64,000 nt of DNA from Setoptus koraiensis (Eukaryota; Arthropoda): the NCBI GenBank assembly GCA_048013815.1, contig CM106586.1, forward strand, positions 18,848,001 through 18,912,000. The letters run 5' to 3'. Below are positions 35,426 to 49,557 of the stretch, in pieces. Every line of letters begins with the position of its first letter. The first letter of the stretch is position 1. The position numbers and the translations under genes are program-made. The notes beneath the pieces were generated by a model. The model had not been told where the DNA came from, did no database searches, and saw nothing but the letters and a program-made list of their open reading frames with translations.

Positions 35426-36359
35426 GAAAGGGCGCGGCGAACGCGCACAGGGCGCCCAGACAAACGGAAGCCCGCTGACGCAAAACTGTTATCGAGTGAG
35501 GCGTATTGACGCCAGTCGGCGTTAATTGAGTTCCGTTTGATTGACGATTGCAAGTCGAAGTTGGTGCCGTTGGTGATTGACAAACAACAAGATTGCGCAC
35601 TTGTCGTTTATCACGCAAGTGTTGAAACATTGATCTTGCTGTCGTTTCACATTGATGCCTATCACTTCCTTGTCTCGTGTTAATTGTCAATTGATAACCA
35701 TTATTTATTTATTATGTTTGTGTCTATTTGCCGGGTTGTGTGTTTACAAATGGCATCGCCAATTGAAGCGACAATTGGGTGCGGCAAGGACAGGCGCCAA
35801 ACGCACGAAGCAAGCGCAAATGCGAGCTGCCAAAGTTGCCGGTTGCCGGTGCCAGCGACACACAAAACAACAGAAATAACAAAAGTGGCAAGCTAGCGAA
35901 AATGGGCTAATTAATAATAATAATAATATTATGTTGATATTGTGTTGTTTACGTGCTCGTTGATCACAACAACAACAGCAACAGCAACAACGACAACAAC
36001 AACTGTTATAGTGGGGCTGTGATCTAATCTGTGAGTAATTCAGAAAATTCCAGGTACTCGCAATGTGACACACGGCTGTGCGATTTGCAACCACGACGCG
36101 TTATCATGCCGTCGTTATCGCTCATGAGCTCACAACAATACAATGGTAACAGACTCATGGTGAGATAACTGACGACGACGTTGCGATTGACGGGTCATTC
36201 CGGCCGGCTTAAGTCGCAATAAGCTGTTGATAGTTAATAGTTGATAGTTGGCGATGATACAATCCCTGCCCGATGATACACTTGTTGGCCGCGCAATGGC
36301 GCTATGTAAGTTGGCAAGTCGAAACATAGGCGACAGGCGAAAATAATTAGACAACATGG

Positions 36360-36392
36360 CCCAAATGAGCTAGTAGTAGCAGCTCATTTGGG
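36360..36392. repeat. Perfect inverted repeat, 12-bp arms
   Basis: CCCAAATGAGCT, 9-base loop, AGCTCATTTGGG. Confidence 0.92.
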
Positions 36393-37216
36393 GTGAGAGT
36401 GACACACATTGGCAAGACGTCATTAGACATGGCGAATTAGACAATGGCTCTCACAGCGCTCATTGTGAGCTAATCGGCTTGTGTTGATTGTGCGCCCAGA
36501 TATAATTGATTAAACATTATTGTTGTGTGCTGATTAGTCACAAGCTTCTCATATCGCTATCCTATTGGTTTTTATGTAAGTGTAAGGGTATGTTGACGAC
36601 GACGACGACGACAAGCCATTTAGCGAGATATTTAAATGTATTCATATGGGTACATATGAGGGGGTACGTTTAATAATATTCAAGTCAACAACAACGACAA
36701 CAACAACAAGTGCAACTGACAGCCTGTACAAGATGAACAAGCGCGATAGTGGCGCATAGATATACAAACAAATTTGCTAATAGTGCCATTATAAATCAGT
36801 GCAAATGAGCGCAAATCGGCATAAATCAGCAGCATGATGAATCAGTGCAGTGCAGCGACGCGATACCGATCAACACCAACAAACACTCACAAAACAATTG
36901 CTTCCTTGATTACTGATTTACAGATTACGCCAGATATGAGATAATTGCTGCTAATCATCAATTATCATATCAATTGTTTGTCTTGATGCTCCAGTTTTGT
37001 TTGTTCTGTGATGATCTAAGCAGCGCCATTATGATTATGTATGTATGTGAAAGTCATCATGTGCCGAGCGAGAAACAGTATCGGTGATATTGTGATATTG
37101 TCATTGTAATGCCATTACAAACATTTATATCACCCATAATAATATTATTGTAATCATTGTATGGTATCATTGATTGCTGCCTCAACTAGCTTCGTTTTCT
37201 CATCCCACCAACTATT

Positions 37217-37272
37217 CGACAGACTATGCAACAGACTATGCAACAGACTATGCAACAGACTATGCAACAGAG
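37217..37272. repeat. 12-bp minisatellite CAGACTATGCAA
   Basis: Four copies, ending in a variant CAGAGTGTG. Confidence 0.88.
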
Positions 37273-37849
37273 TGTGTGCGACAATTGTCAGACAAATATT
37301 CAAATATCCAGCCCAGAAACACTGATGCCGACTAACTAATTGGCTCACCACCAAAAGCCACCACTAAAAGATTAGTATCGCAGATAGTCAGTGCCATTGG
37401 CGATGGGAAAATAACCGTCATGTGGCACTCCAAATGCGGCTGCTCTGCTGGCCGATTTGGCCTGCCAAATTTGCCAAATTTGCCAAATTGATTGACAGCT
37501 TATTGGCAGACTTGTTATGTGCTCATTGTGTATTTGTAATACTATGCCTACGCTCATGTCTAAATTAATTGATTGATACTGCGTTGATCCACAATGATAC
37601 GCAATGATACGCGATGATACGCCACGATCAACGCAACAACCAACGCCGGCATAACTGATAATCGATAACTGATATAATTGCGATCATCATTGTTTGTATT
37701 CGCACAATATTCAATATGGTAACAATATTCACCAGATAGTAAAATAGTAGTCCATGTTCAGGTATTACGCAAGCAGCCCAACGTAGCTGCCGTAGCCCAC
37801 TGACAACAGCGCTTTAGGTGACTGCGATCAGTGATCAAACAATCGCCAA

Positions 37850-37872
37850 CAACAACAACAACGACACCAACG

Positions 37873-37914
<42 letters not shown>
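37850..37914. repeat. (CAA)n microsatellite
   Basis: Long CAA run with GAC and ACC interruptions. Confidence 0.9.
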
Positions 37915-40091
37915 TAATTACGTGATCGCCATAACGCGACTGTTGCACTTGCCATCATAACGATATTATTAATAATAGTGATATTTACATTGGCCACAAT
38001 GTGGTATCATGTCGAATACGAGTATCACCAGTTACTCACAATTTGTGAGTCACAAAGGCGACTTGTTACGTAACTCGCTCGCCAGCACCATCTGGCGAGC
38101 GACGCGCCAGCTACAATTGGGTGAATTGTGGGAACGCACCTAGGGCACGACAACGACGACACACTTGTTGTCGTTGCCATTGTTTACAACATTGCAACAT
38201 ACACCTGTCGCTGTCTCGAATTTAGGCCACGACTATGGACGATTTCAGAATTGGCCAGGCCTGCATTTGCGTGGGCCCGCTTCGTATTTGTCTACAATGT
38301 TGTCGGCGATAATGTCGGCGATAATGTCGGCCGGCGTATGAACATCGGGCAACATTGTGTAAAATTGTGTGTTGCTAAATTGAACTCTCTGAAATTCACT
38401 CGCTCGCTGACAAACAAAACTGACTGACAAACAAAAGTTTAATTGCGCTGCCGACTGATGTCGTGATTATCAATTAGCATGCACAACTTTACATGGACAA
38501 ACATGGGCCAACAGTGGGCTTTTTATCGCTCATCATCAATGAAACTCGATAGACAGTCACTCAGGTCATGCACGGTGATTAGGCGTCAATCACAACGGCG
38601 TCTCTCTATTTTGCACCGTTTCATTGCATTTTGATACTTTGCACCATTTCATACTTGTTATATACTATTTTGCACTACACCCACCGGCGCCAAATTATAT
38701 CCTGTCCGGGCCGGCCCCCATTGGCAGCGCATGCGATGCAAATGGGCCACCCAGAGCAAGTGGACATGCAGATTCAGCTGCCTCTAAGAATCTATATAAT
38801 ATATATAACAATCTAAGAGTCTCCCAGAATCAACATCGACGAGAACTATTGAGAGAGCAACAAATACTCAGGTATGCCTATCTTTCGCTCTAATGTGTAT
38901 GGAAATGCATCTTTGCTTGTGTGTCTGTACACATTACACTCTGTACAGACGCAACCGGTGGATTAAATGAGAACGGACACAGTCAGATAATGATTGGCCG
39001 AAAGGTGAAAAATAAAATCACGATCATTGTTTGGGCGCCAATGTCGGACTTTTGTTTTGTTGTTAATGCTGGCAGCGCGCAAGCAAACAATGCCAACAAA
39101 CAATCAATTGGGCCACAGCAAAAATTATTAAAGAGCCGAGATTATTAAAGAGAGAGAGAGATGGGCCACATGATTAAGCATGAATAATCGCAGTTGCCAG
39201 AATAAAGACGCGAAACAAAACGTCCACGACGACGACGAGCCGAGACAATACGATTGCGAATGCCAGTGCGAGAAGATCGCACAATTTCGCGATTAGATAT
39301 TTTTTGCTATTTTCGATAGGGATTTAGATAGTGGGCCAAGATAGACTGGCCAGACAAGATCAATGGATCTGATGGCAGCTCAGATCTCGGCAGCAGCAGC
39401 AGCAATCAGATCCGACCAATCGTCGGATCGCTGCTCGACAAAGCGGGCACAAATGCAATTGGACGATAAACATGGCATTACACAAATCATCCGATGCAAT
39501 TCTGTAACCGTATATTGGCCGCTAATGGCGAACAATGGCAATATAGAACACCACACTTGTCTGTTGATTTGTGCAATTCAAAATTTGTTTGAAATTTGTT
39601 TTCTTTATCCAACAAACAACAACAATATCATATATATATATATATACGCAATTGCAATTCACCTGCTGCTGCTGTTGCTATCATATTTAATTGTTGCGTG
39701 GTTAAGGGAGAACAGGTGAAATTGGGTGATCATCCCATGAAACAAACTGCCGCTGTTGCTGGCACAGTGTCAGTATTAATTGATCATGCTGATGCGATCA
39801 TCATGCCAAATCATCTATTCTCATACTTGACTTGTTAATATATAATTGTTAATATATAACAACAACAACAAAATAGCAAATTATTTAAAACAATCGATTG
39901 CATAATCACGCTTCTTCATTATTGGCCCACTGACCATACGCTGGCATGTGCGGCTAGTGGCTGCATCAGCTTATGGCCAATTGTTATTACTCTGGCATTG
40001 CTATTATTATTATTAGTATTGCTATTACTATTATTATTATTATTACCATGGCAGTGGTCATTTTGTAACAAGCCGGCAGCAAACACTAGCC

Positions 40092-40124
<33 letters not shown>

Positions 40125-40837
40125 GTGATAGTAATAATGATAATACGGCCTAATACCAACATTGCCGGCCCATGCGGCTTAGCTATGATATCGTCGTCGG
40201 TATCGGCCAATGCCGCTGCCGCTGCCGATTGCGATTGCAAAACCACTATTTAGGCTCTAAATTGCTGCTTCTCTTCGGCCAGCTCCTCTCCTCCTTCGGC
40301 CAATCTGCTAACCAAGTCGGCAGGTGCCACGCGCTCATGTATTTTTTAGCAAGATAGATATTCGGCGTGCCGCTTACTCACTTTTGTGCCGCTTCCTTTT
40401 TCGCAAATATACCTACTGCCGCCACTAACTACGCTGGCCAGTCACCAGCCAGGAATTTCCATTGCGCTGGCCGAATGGATTCTCTTTAAATCCATTCGGA
40501 CGGCTCTCTTGGTTGGCTCTCTTGGTTCGCCGGCCATCATTATCGGCCAGATCAGCAACACATTCGCTGAGAAGGCATGAGAATAAGAAGAAACAGACGG
40601 CGATAGTAATGATCAATCCAATCAGCATATATTCATCATCATGGTCAGATATTCATCGTCAGTCAGTCAGTCAGCCAGTCAGTCAGCCGGTCGTGGTTGT
40701 AGTAGGAATTAATCGCAGCGCAAACTATTGAATATTAAAGACATGCTAATGATTGATCACATTGACCTCATCGGCGGCGCGTCCTGCAGGAAAGCGAGCC
40801 GCCAACACAAGCACTGCAAGGTTGAACGTGTTGGTCA

Positions 40838-40968
40838 CTTGTTGTTGTCGTCGTTGTTGCTGTCGTTGTTGCCGTTGTTGCTGTCGTTGTTGGTGCTGCT
40901 GCTGTTGTCGTTGTTGTCGTTGTTGTCGTTGTTGTTGTTGTCGTTGTTGTTGCTGTTGTTGCTGTCCA
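40838..40968. repeat. TTG/TCG/CTG trinucleotide repeat
   Basis: Mixed triplets, read as Gln/Arg on the minus strand. Confidence 0.88.
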
Positions 40969-43120
40969 AGGAGGTGGTGCGTACGGACTGTTTTCCAGCA
41001 CAGTTCGCACGCAGGTAGTGCAGTTGTTGCTATTGCTGTTGCTGTTGTTGTCAATCATCAATCATTTTAACAGCTTCGGCAACTCTAATGAGACTTCAAA
41101 CGATTGATCGGGCCAATGATTCCCTTTCGGAGCCAACAACAACAGCTACAAATTGTGTCTTCTTCTCATTCTTCTTCCCCGACTCCCAGTCTCGCTTATA
41201 ATAATCAAAAAGATTTAAAAATTCTCTCGTCCTCATCAGATTGATTAGCATGTTGATCCCGCTTCACGTCCACCACTTGTTGGCACTCGTTGGCAGTGGT
41301 GCCCGTTTGCACACTTGCCGGCGATTCAAATCAAAAAATGGAATAAAATAAAGTAAAATGAAATAAAATGAAATGAAATGAAATGAAATAAAATAAAACT
41401 GGCAAAAATGCCAATTCTCATCCTGTCTGGCCAGACCGCCAACACAAACAAATTGACTCGTTTCATTGTCTCTTTGGGGCTTGATGAAAGAAAATAAACA
41501 ATAATAATGCCGATAATTCATGTAGATGGTTGTGGTGCCAAGATCAATCGATTACACCTCTCGTCGTTGTGATTATTGTTAGTTATTATCCTATATTATG
41601 CATTGAGATTATCGCATTTATCGCATTCATTTGTTGAAATGATCAACAATAATAATTCCTTCTTTTCGCTGCTTCTTACGCTACACAAAATTAACATGTC
41701 CTTTTGTAGTAATAAAAATAAACACAACACAAACAACTATTGTTGGCTTACAGTTACTGGCAGTCTCTTACAAATAAAGATGTTGGCTGGCTAGCTGAAA
41801 GTGGTTGCTTGCCAGTCACTATCTCTCTTGTTACCGGGTCTTGTTGCGGTTAAAGCGTTGCTGTTGTGCAAATCGCAAATAGTGAAGAAAATTTAAATTG
41901 ATTGGCTTCAATCAATTAATTCAAATGTAAGATTCCACTAGAATTATCACCTCGACAACAATAACAACAGCAATCATGCAAACAAATGATGAAGACTATT
42001 CTCTGTGTGTGTGTGTGTCTCTCTCTTTTCTTGTTGATCCATCCATCTATCTCTTTATATGTGTCTCTTTGTTGGCCACTAATTCGCCTGCTTGTTAGTT
42101 AATATTCTCATTTCTATCTAACAACTTGCCGAGGAAACACTACGAAAACAACAACAACCTGTTACAACTAGATTGATGATTAGGCTGGCCTTTGTGTTGC
42201 AGTGGGCATGTTGTTGTATATGTTCAAATTCAAATGTATGTATGCTCTTTCATTATCATCAATTATTGAAAACATATTCTAAACATATGCCTCTCTTGAT
42301 CGACCATGCTCGTTGTGGCTCTGGCGCTCGACCCAACTAACAAGTTGGTCATTTCATCATCGACCGCATGACCATTGTGCAAATGAGCGAGCGATACCAA
42401 TCGACCAAGCAACAATGGCCGATTATCTTCGACACATCTGTGTTAATTATATCCAATTTGGCAAGCTTATAGAGAGCTTATAAGAGAGAGAAAGAGAGAT
42501 AGCTGGCCCAAAGTGAAATCTACTCTCTAGCTCGTTAATAAGGCCTGAAAGTTCAGTGAGTTCCTTCGGAGTTGTTAATGTTGCCCTGCGTTTGCTGGGC
42601 CAACTCGCCAGATGGCGCTTGCCTTACTAAAAACCAATTCCTGTCTCCTCTGTCACTCCGATAATCGCGTGCTTATTCACCTGTTCACCTGTTCACCGTG
42701 ATGATAATAATAATAGTAATGGTAATATTAATAAGTATAACACACATACACAATGATAGAATGATCATGATAGAAATGATAGAAAACGGTGTAAAGGATG
42801 GATCGATCGGCAACAACAGACCGACGGCCGGTGTTCACATGGTGCATTATCGGCGAGCCATGAATAAGGGCTTCGTTGGTGGCCTATGACTGTTTCAATT
42901 AGAGTCACACACAGCCAGACACACACGAGGGGGTCGGCATGGTCTTTGAGACCAATCAACCTGCTGCTGCTGCCGCTGCCGATCGTATATCATATAATCA
43001 CGTTGAAAGGGATGATATAACACACTTCATTGATTACGCAATCAATGGTTTCTTCTTCTTCCACATTATAATGACCTCATCATCGATTAGTTGTATTCCA
43101 TATTTCTCGAGTCTTTATTC

Positions 43121-43123
<3 letters not shown>

Positions 43124-43158
<35 letters not shown>
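43124..43158. repeat. (CT)n microsatellite
   Basis: About 16 copies; GAGA-factor-type sequence on the minus strand. Confidence 0.9.
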
Positions 43159-43160
<2 letters not shown>

Positions 43161-45748
43161 TGACCTGTTTGTGTTCGTCTCTGGTCTCTGGTATTCGCTT
43201 GGAATGTCTTGCTTTGAATGCAAGCATCCCCAATCATGGCCGTCCGATGCCTCAATAGAAGCAACGCACTCTGTAATAGCAATAACAATAACAGATTCAA
43301 AATTGATTGGCTTCATTGATCACAAACTCTGTCCGTCTGTCTTTTGTACAGCAAACAGCAGCAGTGGCGGCACCATCCTCGATAGCTGCTGGCCGGTGGC
43401 TGCTGGCTGGTGGCTTGTGGCCACATCAATAGCTCACTCGGATAGCCGCCATTATAGGTCGCAACATCCTTAACAACCTCAACAGCCACACATTAGTTTA
43501 GTCCAGTGAATTTTGTAATTAACCTGTCGTGGTTCATACCCTCTTTCTTTGGCTCCGCTTCACTTTAATGAATGTTGTCGTCCCAAGTGAGGCACGAGTT
43601 CCGGTACACCTGTCAATGTCATTGATCATGCGACGACGACGACGACCGTCTCTCAAGTGATGTGACTAGTCTCAATAAGTGTGCGCCTCCAATCAAAACT
43701 TCGCTCCACCATAATAATACTCGCGCTTGTTGTTGTCGCTGTTGTTGTCGCTGTTGTTGGCATTCAAAAAACTACAGTGACAAAATGTTGTGTACAGCCT
43801 TGTTGTTGCTAAACTTACAAAAAGAGATCCTAATTACTATGTTTAGCCAATTATCATTCTTTCCAGGCTATATAATAATCTGCTGTATGTATTCTTTGTG
43901 TGCTTCTTTTTTCTTGTCGCTTCTATTGTTGACGCTTCACTTGTCATTGTTGTCGGTATGTTTGTATGATGCCGCCGCCGACGTCAACCTCCACTTATGC
44001 TGCTGCCGCTGCTATCGGCCCGAATTGTCCTCGTCCTCTTACGGCCGATCGATCGACATGTCATCGTGGTCAACATTTGGAAGACGAGAACAGAAATCGT
44101 CAGCAACATGCTCTCTATCTCTCTCCGCGCCCCCTCACCAGATGCCATCCGACGTTGCAACTTGGTAACTAGATCGTCAATTCATCCAACCAATCTAGTC
44201 CAGTTCACTACCGGAATAAATCATTAGTTATAATGGTGGCGAAACTAAGCCATAAATATAGATTGAATGGCCAGTGATGCGCCATTAATTACAAGGTACT
44301 ATGCCGTTGCCAGCAGTGTTTGATTTGCCCAGACGTTCCAATATAGGCTAGCTAGGTGGCTCCATCTGATGATAATCCGGCGAAGAGACAAGGTGAGCTT
44401 GCATGTCCGAGCGGCAAATTAATAGCAAATTCAACAAGATTCCCGGGACGATAAATAGCAAGTAGTTATTGTTGTAGCTGTTGTTTATGTGGTGGCCCGG
44501 TGACTTTTTCGCTGACTGCGCGACAACTACAACTTCAACTTCGACTTCAATAAATAATCAATTATCACTCAATAATTCATCATTTGCAAACGCTGATGCT
44601 GATGTGTCTGCCGTCGTGACGACGTGCCAAAACTAATTGAGTGGTGCATGTCAATACTTGGGCTACACAAATCAACACAATTGACAAGTGTCTGCTTTTG
44701 TTTATGCGTTTTTAATTGGCCTTAAGCGCCCATTAGGTGCCATATGATGGGATTATGTTCAACATGTCCATACATGTTGCAATAATATTAGCAGTGGCCA
44801 GCAGAAAGAGACAGTGAATTTGGTGGAAAAGTTGACCACAGTCACATGCAGCCAGCAATGATGCAATTATCCCTTACAATTATCCAATCGATAAACTATC
44901 ACCGCTGCCTGTATTGAGCGCGGTTATTTCGTGCACAACAACAACAAGTGTGACCATTAAATCATCATCAGCAGTCTGGGCTCACCTGTTGCACGTCAAC
45001 GAGTCACACCTTTATGCTATTATTATTATTATATTGCCACTATTGTTTTCTAGCAATTCCTCTGGCGAGAGCGAGAGCCTTTCGACAATGGTTGCCGGGT
45101 GTCTAATTAAAATAGGCCACATTAAACATAGTGACGCATCTTGTGTGTCCACGAAACGCCGCTTATGCTCGCTAGCCACCAGTGCCTGTACCTACAGGTA
45201 GTGTTGCACACAAATAATAATAATAATAATAAAGTGGTCAGACTGAGAGAGATTGTTGTTGCTGGAGGATAACAACTGACAAATGTTGTGAGACAACAAT
45301 ACTTGTCCAGTCTTACGTAAGTCTTGAGTGTGAGTTAGATGGAGTTAAGACGGAGCGCCAGAAGCTTAAGTTGTTCTTTGTCCTGTTTAATTGGGCCCAG
45401 ATTTATTTCTCTGCAAGTGTAATAGGCTTGTAATAGCTTGCGTGCTTGGTCTGTGGCTCCTGTTCAAACTGTAGCTGCTATTATGTAACCACTACAGGAC
45501 CCAAACGAATTGAATTGACATAATTCACTGGCTGTTGGGATCTGCTGGATTTTGTGCTGTTGATTTGCACTGACTGAGTGTGCAGATTTGTGCAAATTGT
45601 GCACACACAACAACACAGCGTCGTTGGCCATAAAGTAAAATAAACGACCGAGATGCTTGTCAGCACAAATCGAATCTATATCGCCATTTATTTGTGGAGC
45701 CTAGATTCTTTGTTTTGGTGGCCGTACGTCGAGGCGTTTCGATGCTTG

Positions 45749-45780
45749 CCTTGTCCTGTCTTGTCCTGTCTTGTCCTGTC
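45749..45780. repeat. 10-bp repeat CTTGTCCTGT
   Basis: Three perfect copies. Confidence 0.8.
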
Positions 45781-47389
45781 CACATGAACGATTGCGTAAT
45801 GTCGACAAATGTAGATCACTTGCTTGGCGTTGCGCAATGGTCAGTGCTCTGTGGTGAGCACTTGATCGCTACAAGATGGTGGCGCCGAACGCCAATCGTG
45901 GCAATCGGTTGTTGCTGGTTGACAGCACATGCTAAAAAAGCATGTTAAAATTAAAGCGGTCAAAATTAATTGCTGGTCGGAATGCCAGCTTGGGATAGTA
46001 GAGGTAATAATGAGCTAACAAACACTGCAAGGTGTAAGATGTAGCCACATTTTATAGGGTGCAACAATAATGATGACAAAACCAGCATTTGCCAGCAACC
46101 TCCCGTTTTGCGCGCCGCTCGGTCCGGGCCGGCCGCTCGTTACCGACGCCCAAAGATAGCACGCCCAGAAAAGAGGGCGCCACCCAAATGGCGGCCCAAA
46201 CGAGCGTTGGGAGCACGTGTCCCAATCAACAGTTGGCGCAGTTTGTGCTGAGTGTGCAAAATGTGCCACTCGGGCTGTGCCACTTGTGCGAGTTTGCAAC
46301 GGCAACAGCAACAGCAACAAATCGACGCCAACCGACATTGGTCGTTGTTTGTGACGCAGACAGAGGCATGGTACAGGAGCGCGGACTCCGGAGGAACGTG
46401 CCAAAGTTACAATCGCCGTGGAGACAAGAGTTAGATCGGCCCAAAGTGCTTACAACAAGATGGACGCAAGACGATGGATAAAGGGCACACATTTGCAGTT
46501 GTTTGTCGCCTCTCTCTTGTTGGTGGCAAACGTTGAAATAGTGGCGGCCATACTGGATTTTTATTGCCGGTTGTTGTTTGTTTGGCGCTTTCGATTTCAA
46601 TTAATACCACTCTATGACGACGACGGTGATGATGATGACGGCGATGATGATGATGATGATTCTAACAACTTGTAAGTTTATCCGTTTGTTGACGCTCGAT
46701 AAAGTTGTGCTGTGTGATGCCATCGTGACGCCAGTCGACCATCAGATTCTGATGATCAGAAGCAAAACACAACTCCACTCCCATGGGCCAGAAAAATGGC
46801 CGTGCAAATGAGAATCGTCGGAGGCCCGACCGTTGAACTTTATCGTCTGGCTTCCAGCCGCCAACCGCCGAAAGAGCCCGGTCAATCGCGAAATTGTGAG
46901 TGCCACAACAGTCAACAACAACAACAACATTTCCACGTGAATATAATCGGTTAGCGCACAGCGTTGTCGCACACACGCACACATTTGGCACAACAGTCGC
47001 CAGAAGCCGATGGACACAATAAACACGCGCACAAAATCCGTTGAGAACTCGACTCGAAAACAATTTGAATAATATTTTAGGTAAGCCAAAGCAAACAGAC
47101 CAACCATTCGCAATTTGCCCAGCAATCTCGCTACTCACATTTACACCCAAGATTGTTATCAACTATTACAAAGACTCGGTCAACAAAAATTATGTAACTC
47201 ACGCCTTCATAACCATTATTTCACACATTTCATAACGTCTGGGATCAGGATTCGCACAATCTATTTTGCTTACAAATACACGCCACATGACCAACGCCAC
47301 ATGATTGAAACACGATAAAAAGATCATCCTTGCCACTATCAGCCAACATCAACAGTGTATCGTCTAATAACCAGTAAAATTATTTCATC

Positions 47390-48511
47390 ATGTTTGCCGC
47401 AGCTAGCGAGTATATGTTATTAAGTTTAAATTTCTTTGAGATCATCATAAACCTGCTATATCTGGCCTTGTATTTTGCCAATATGAGTTTCGGTGTGGTA
47501 TTAAACTCCTCCAACTCCAATTCAAATTCAAAATACAGCAATCAGAATTCCAACAACCACAATAGTGAGGCTCAAGCACTAGACCAACACGACCACAACG
47601 ATGACGACTATCTCAAATACCACAATAGGAGCTCTGCTTGGCTCACCATTATTGACGACAAACCCGAACCCAATCCGACGCACACCTTGGGTCATCCCGG
47701 CAAAAACGGCAAAAAAATGACCACATTTGCCAATGACCTAGTTGACCACAGCACAACTCTAGCCGTCAGAGGCAAGCCAACAAACAACAGCGCTGAGACA
47801 TCTGTCAAGAAATCTTTTTACAAAACACTACCCAAGGCTTTTGGCAAACGACACGGAGAGGACAGAGTGAAACACAGTAATATTGTCTATGGAGGTTCTC
47901 TTGGCGGTAGTCAAGAATCGCTCAAGTCCGGACAAACAACTTCTTCCTCGTCATCGACATCGTCGTTGCACAACATAGCACCTAATAGACCACCTCCGCC
48001 ACCACCAATAAATAGAAGAAGCAGCGGCGTGAGTACATTCAATGGTATACCACCGCCAACTACAATTACAAGCCACCTAGCAGCAACAAGTGGAGGAGCA
48101 CCCAGCCGAGAGCAGATGTTTATATCGTTGCTGACTTCTATGTTTGGATTCTTCTCAGCCAAGTTTCATCTCACCTGGCTTCTGCTATTCTATTCAATCT
48201 ACATAATGACCGGACTTGTTCTGTGGCTCTACAATCATGCCTTCTTCTATCGACGTGTGAGACATTTAAATTATCCAGAACAAGCGGATTACAATCGGCG
48301 CTCATCAGCTGCCCCCAAGGCGGTTGGTTTAGTTGTTTCGGCACCCAGCCAATCGCTAGGACTTTCATCGGCTTTAGACCTAACTAGAGTGTGCGACAAT
48401 ATGTACGATGAGGTCCATTTGCAAATGTTAGCTTCGAGACGCGATGTGGTCGACATTGGTCTGAAACTAGTACTGATCATGAGTGCCTACGATCTTTCTA
48501 ACAGTCTATAA
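47390..48511 (+). CDS. Unrecognised 373-residue membrane-type protein
   Basis: Single open frame with coding-like composition, AT-richer than its surroundings. Residues 9-30 (LLSLNFFEIIINLLYLALYF core) form a hydrophobic segment. Residues 40-240 are hydrophilic and Asn/Ser-rich with an acidic HDHNDDDY patch, a basic KSFYKTLPKAFGKRH patch, a serine run and PPPPPP at 201-206. A second hydrophobic stretch spans 243-281 (MFISLLTSMFGFF, then LTWLLLFYSIYIM), long enough for one or two membrane passes. The C terminus (310-373) is compact and conserved-looking, ending IMSAYDLSNSL. I do not recognise the family. It lies between the two POU copies on the opposite strand. ATG at 47390 is the first in frame. 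A 5' UTR intron from GTAAGC at 47081 to AACAG at 47355 is possible but unproven. Confidence 0.65.
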   Translation: MFAAASEYMLLSLNFFEIIINLLYLALYFANMSFGVVLNSSNSNSNSKYSNQNSNNHNSEAQALDQHDHNDDDYLKYHNRSSAWLTIIDDKPEPNPTHTLGHPGKNGKKMTTFANDLVDHSTTLAVRGKPTNNSAETSVKKSFYKTLPKAFGKRHGEDRVKHSNIVYGGSLGGSQESLKSGQTTSSSSSTSSLHNIAPNRPPPPPPINRRSSGVSTFNGIPPPTTITSHLAATSGGAPSREQMFISLLTSMFGFFSAKFHLTWLLLFYSIYIMTGLVLWLYNHAFFYRRVRHLNYPEQADYNRRSSAAPKAVGLVVSAPSQSLGLSSALDLTRVCDNMYDEVHLQMLASRRDVVDIGLKLVLIMSAYDLSNSL

Positions 48512-48985
48512 TTGTTATGTGATTAGTTCGATTGCTATCAATTTAGTGGTGATTCCATGAAAGCCAACTCCGCAACAATAATAACCATTCTATCAATGCA
48601 ACAACCAAACAAGCAATCGCAATTACATGCACAACTAACTTCATGACACACATTTGCACACACAATAAGTGGTCTATTCATATTTCAAGCGCTGTTCCTA
48701 ATACTATATAGTGCCCTTTGCTGAGTAGATTGCTCTGATGATCTCTAGTTTTTTTTTGAATCTTATAATATTGAATAGAATCAAAAGCGAAAACGGACAC
48801 AAAGCAAACCATGATTGTGAGCTAGTGAGAAAGACTCATCTCAAAACGACGCTAAACAGAAATGACACACCACTTAAAGAAAATTGTAGACGCCAAATAA
48901 CAAGTGCGAGTATAGACAAGTTTGAATTAGTTCAAACTAACCATTCGTGCACATTCTGACACACAGCGTCTTCTTCACTTCTTCG

Positions 48986-48991
48986 AATAAA
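48986..48991 (+). terminator. Candidate poly(A) signal of the 47.4-kb gene
   Basis: AATAAA about 475 bases after the stop codon; the sequence between has no other convincing coding frame. Confidence 0.4.
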
Positions 48992-49557
48992 AGAACTAAC
49001 TAGAGCTATTGTTCGTATCCAACCAAAGAGCAGTTGTTGTTTGTAGCTAAATCGTGAATGATGATTCCATTCAGCAAAACATCAAGAGGTTACATGTTTC
49101 AACTTATCACTGAGTGTATGTGTTTTGTCGTTTTTATCACCGTTTTTGTTGTGTCGGTGTGTCATGATTATTATTATTTTCATGGAATATGGATTGATTG
49201 AATAATAAGCTGATCACCTCTAAGCTTCGCCGTGGCTTGTTAGAGATGCCGAGAGGCAATCCGACGGGCAAAAATTTGCCCAGGTAATAGGCAAATAATA
49301 GATTTAGCATGTGTCAGTTGTTGACGCTCGACTCATGTCGGTAACATGAATAACAAAAATTATGATGCCAAACTTCTATTGCCAACTGCTGCACATAGAA
49401 TTGATTCTTTCTATATTCCATTTATTTTTACCTTGCTCACTTGTTGTTCATATTCCAATCGAATGACAACGACAGTCGCATACTTTGCACTACAAACAAT
49501 AAACTTCTATTGGGCATTGAATCGCCGAATCAACTCTCATATTGCTCAAATCAAATA

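Larger units (their letters stand above)
29169..47080. other. Repeat-rich region between POU copies without recognised genes
   Basis: No protein family recognised on either strand. 29200-29570 differs in style from its neighbours (C-rich, with two AAGGGGGTC(G/A)CGTGT blocks) and may be an insertion. A 293-codon frame at 31216-32097 is discussed in the findings. 36.4-37.2 and 41.0-43.0 kb are AT-richer and hold only short frames and microsatellites. 38701-38871 has a short frame ending at donor CTCAG|GTATGC but no visible partner. Confidence 0.5.

Noticed and set aside
35028-35690. 220-codon minus-strand frame with repeated RPIIRSLSPDYPFAV units
   Set aside because: Produced by the 22-bp minisatellite at 35322-35425 and nearby short repeats.
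4375-38070. Five TTACGTAA sites (near 4372, 4642, 6100, 17052, 38066)
   Set aside because: A PAR-bZIP-type palindrome, somewhat more frequent than expected, but too few and too scattered to claim regulation.
48738-48959. 73-codon frame downstream of the 47.4-kb gene
   Set aside because: Lies between its stop and the likely poly(A) signal, and has composition like 3' UTR; better explained as untranslated.
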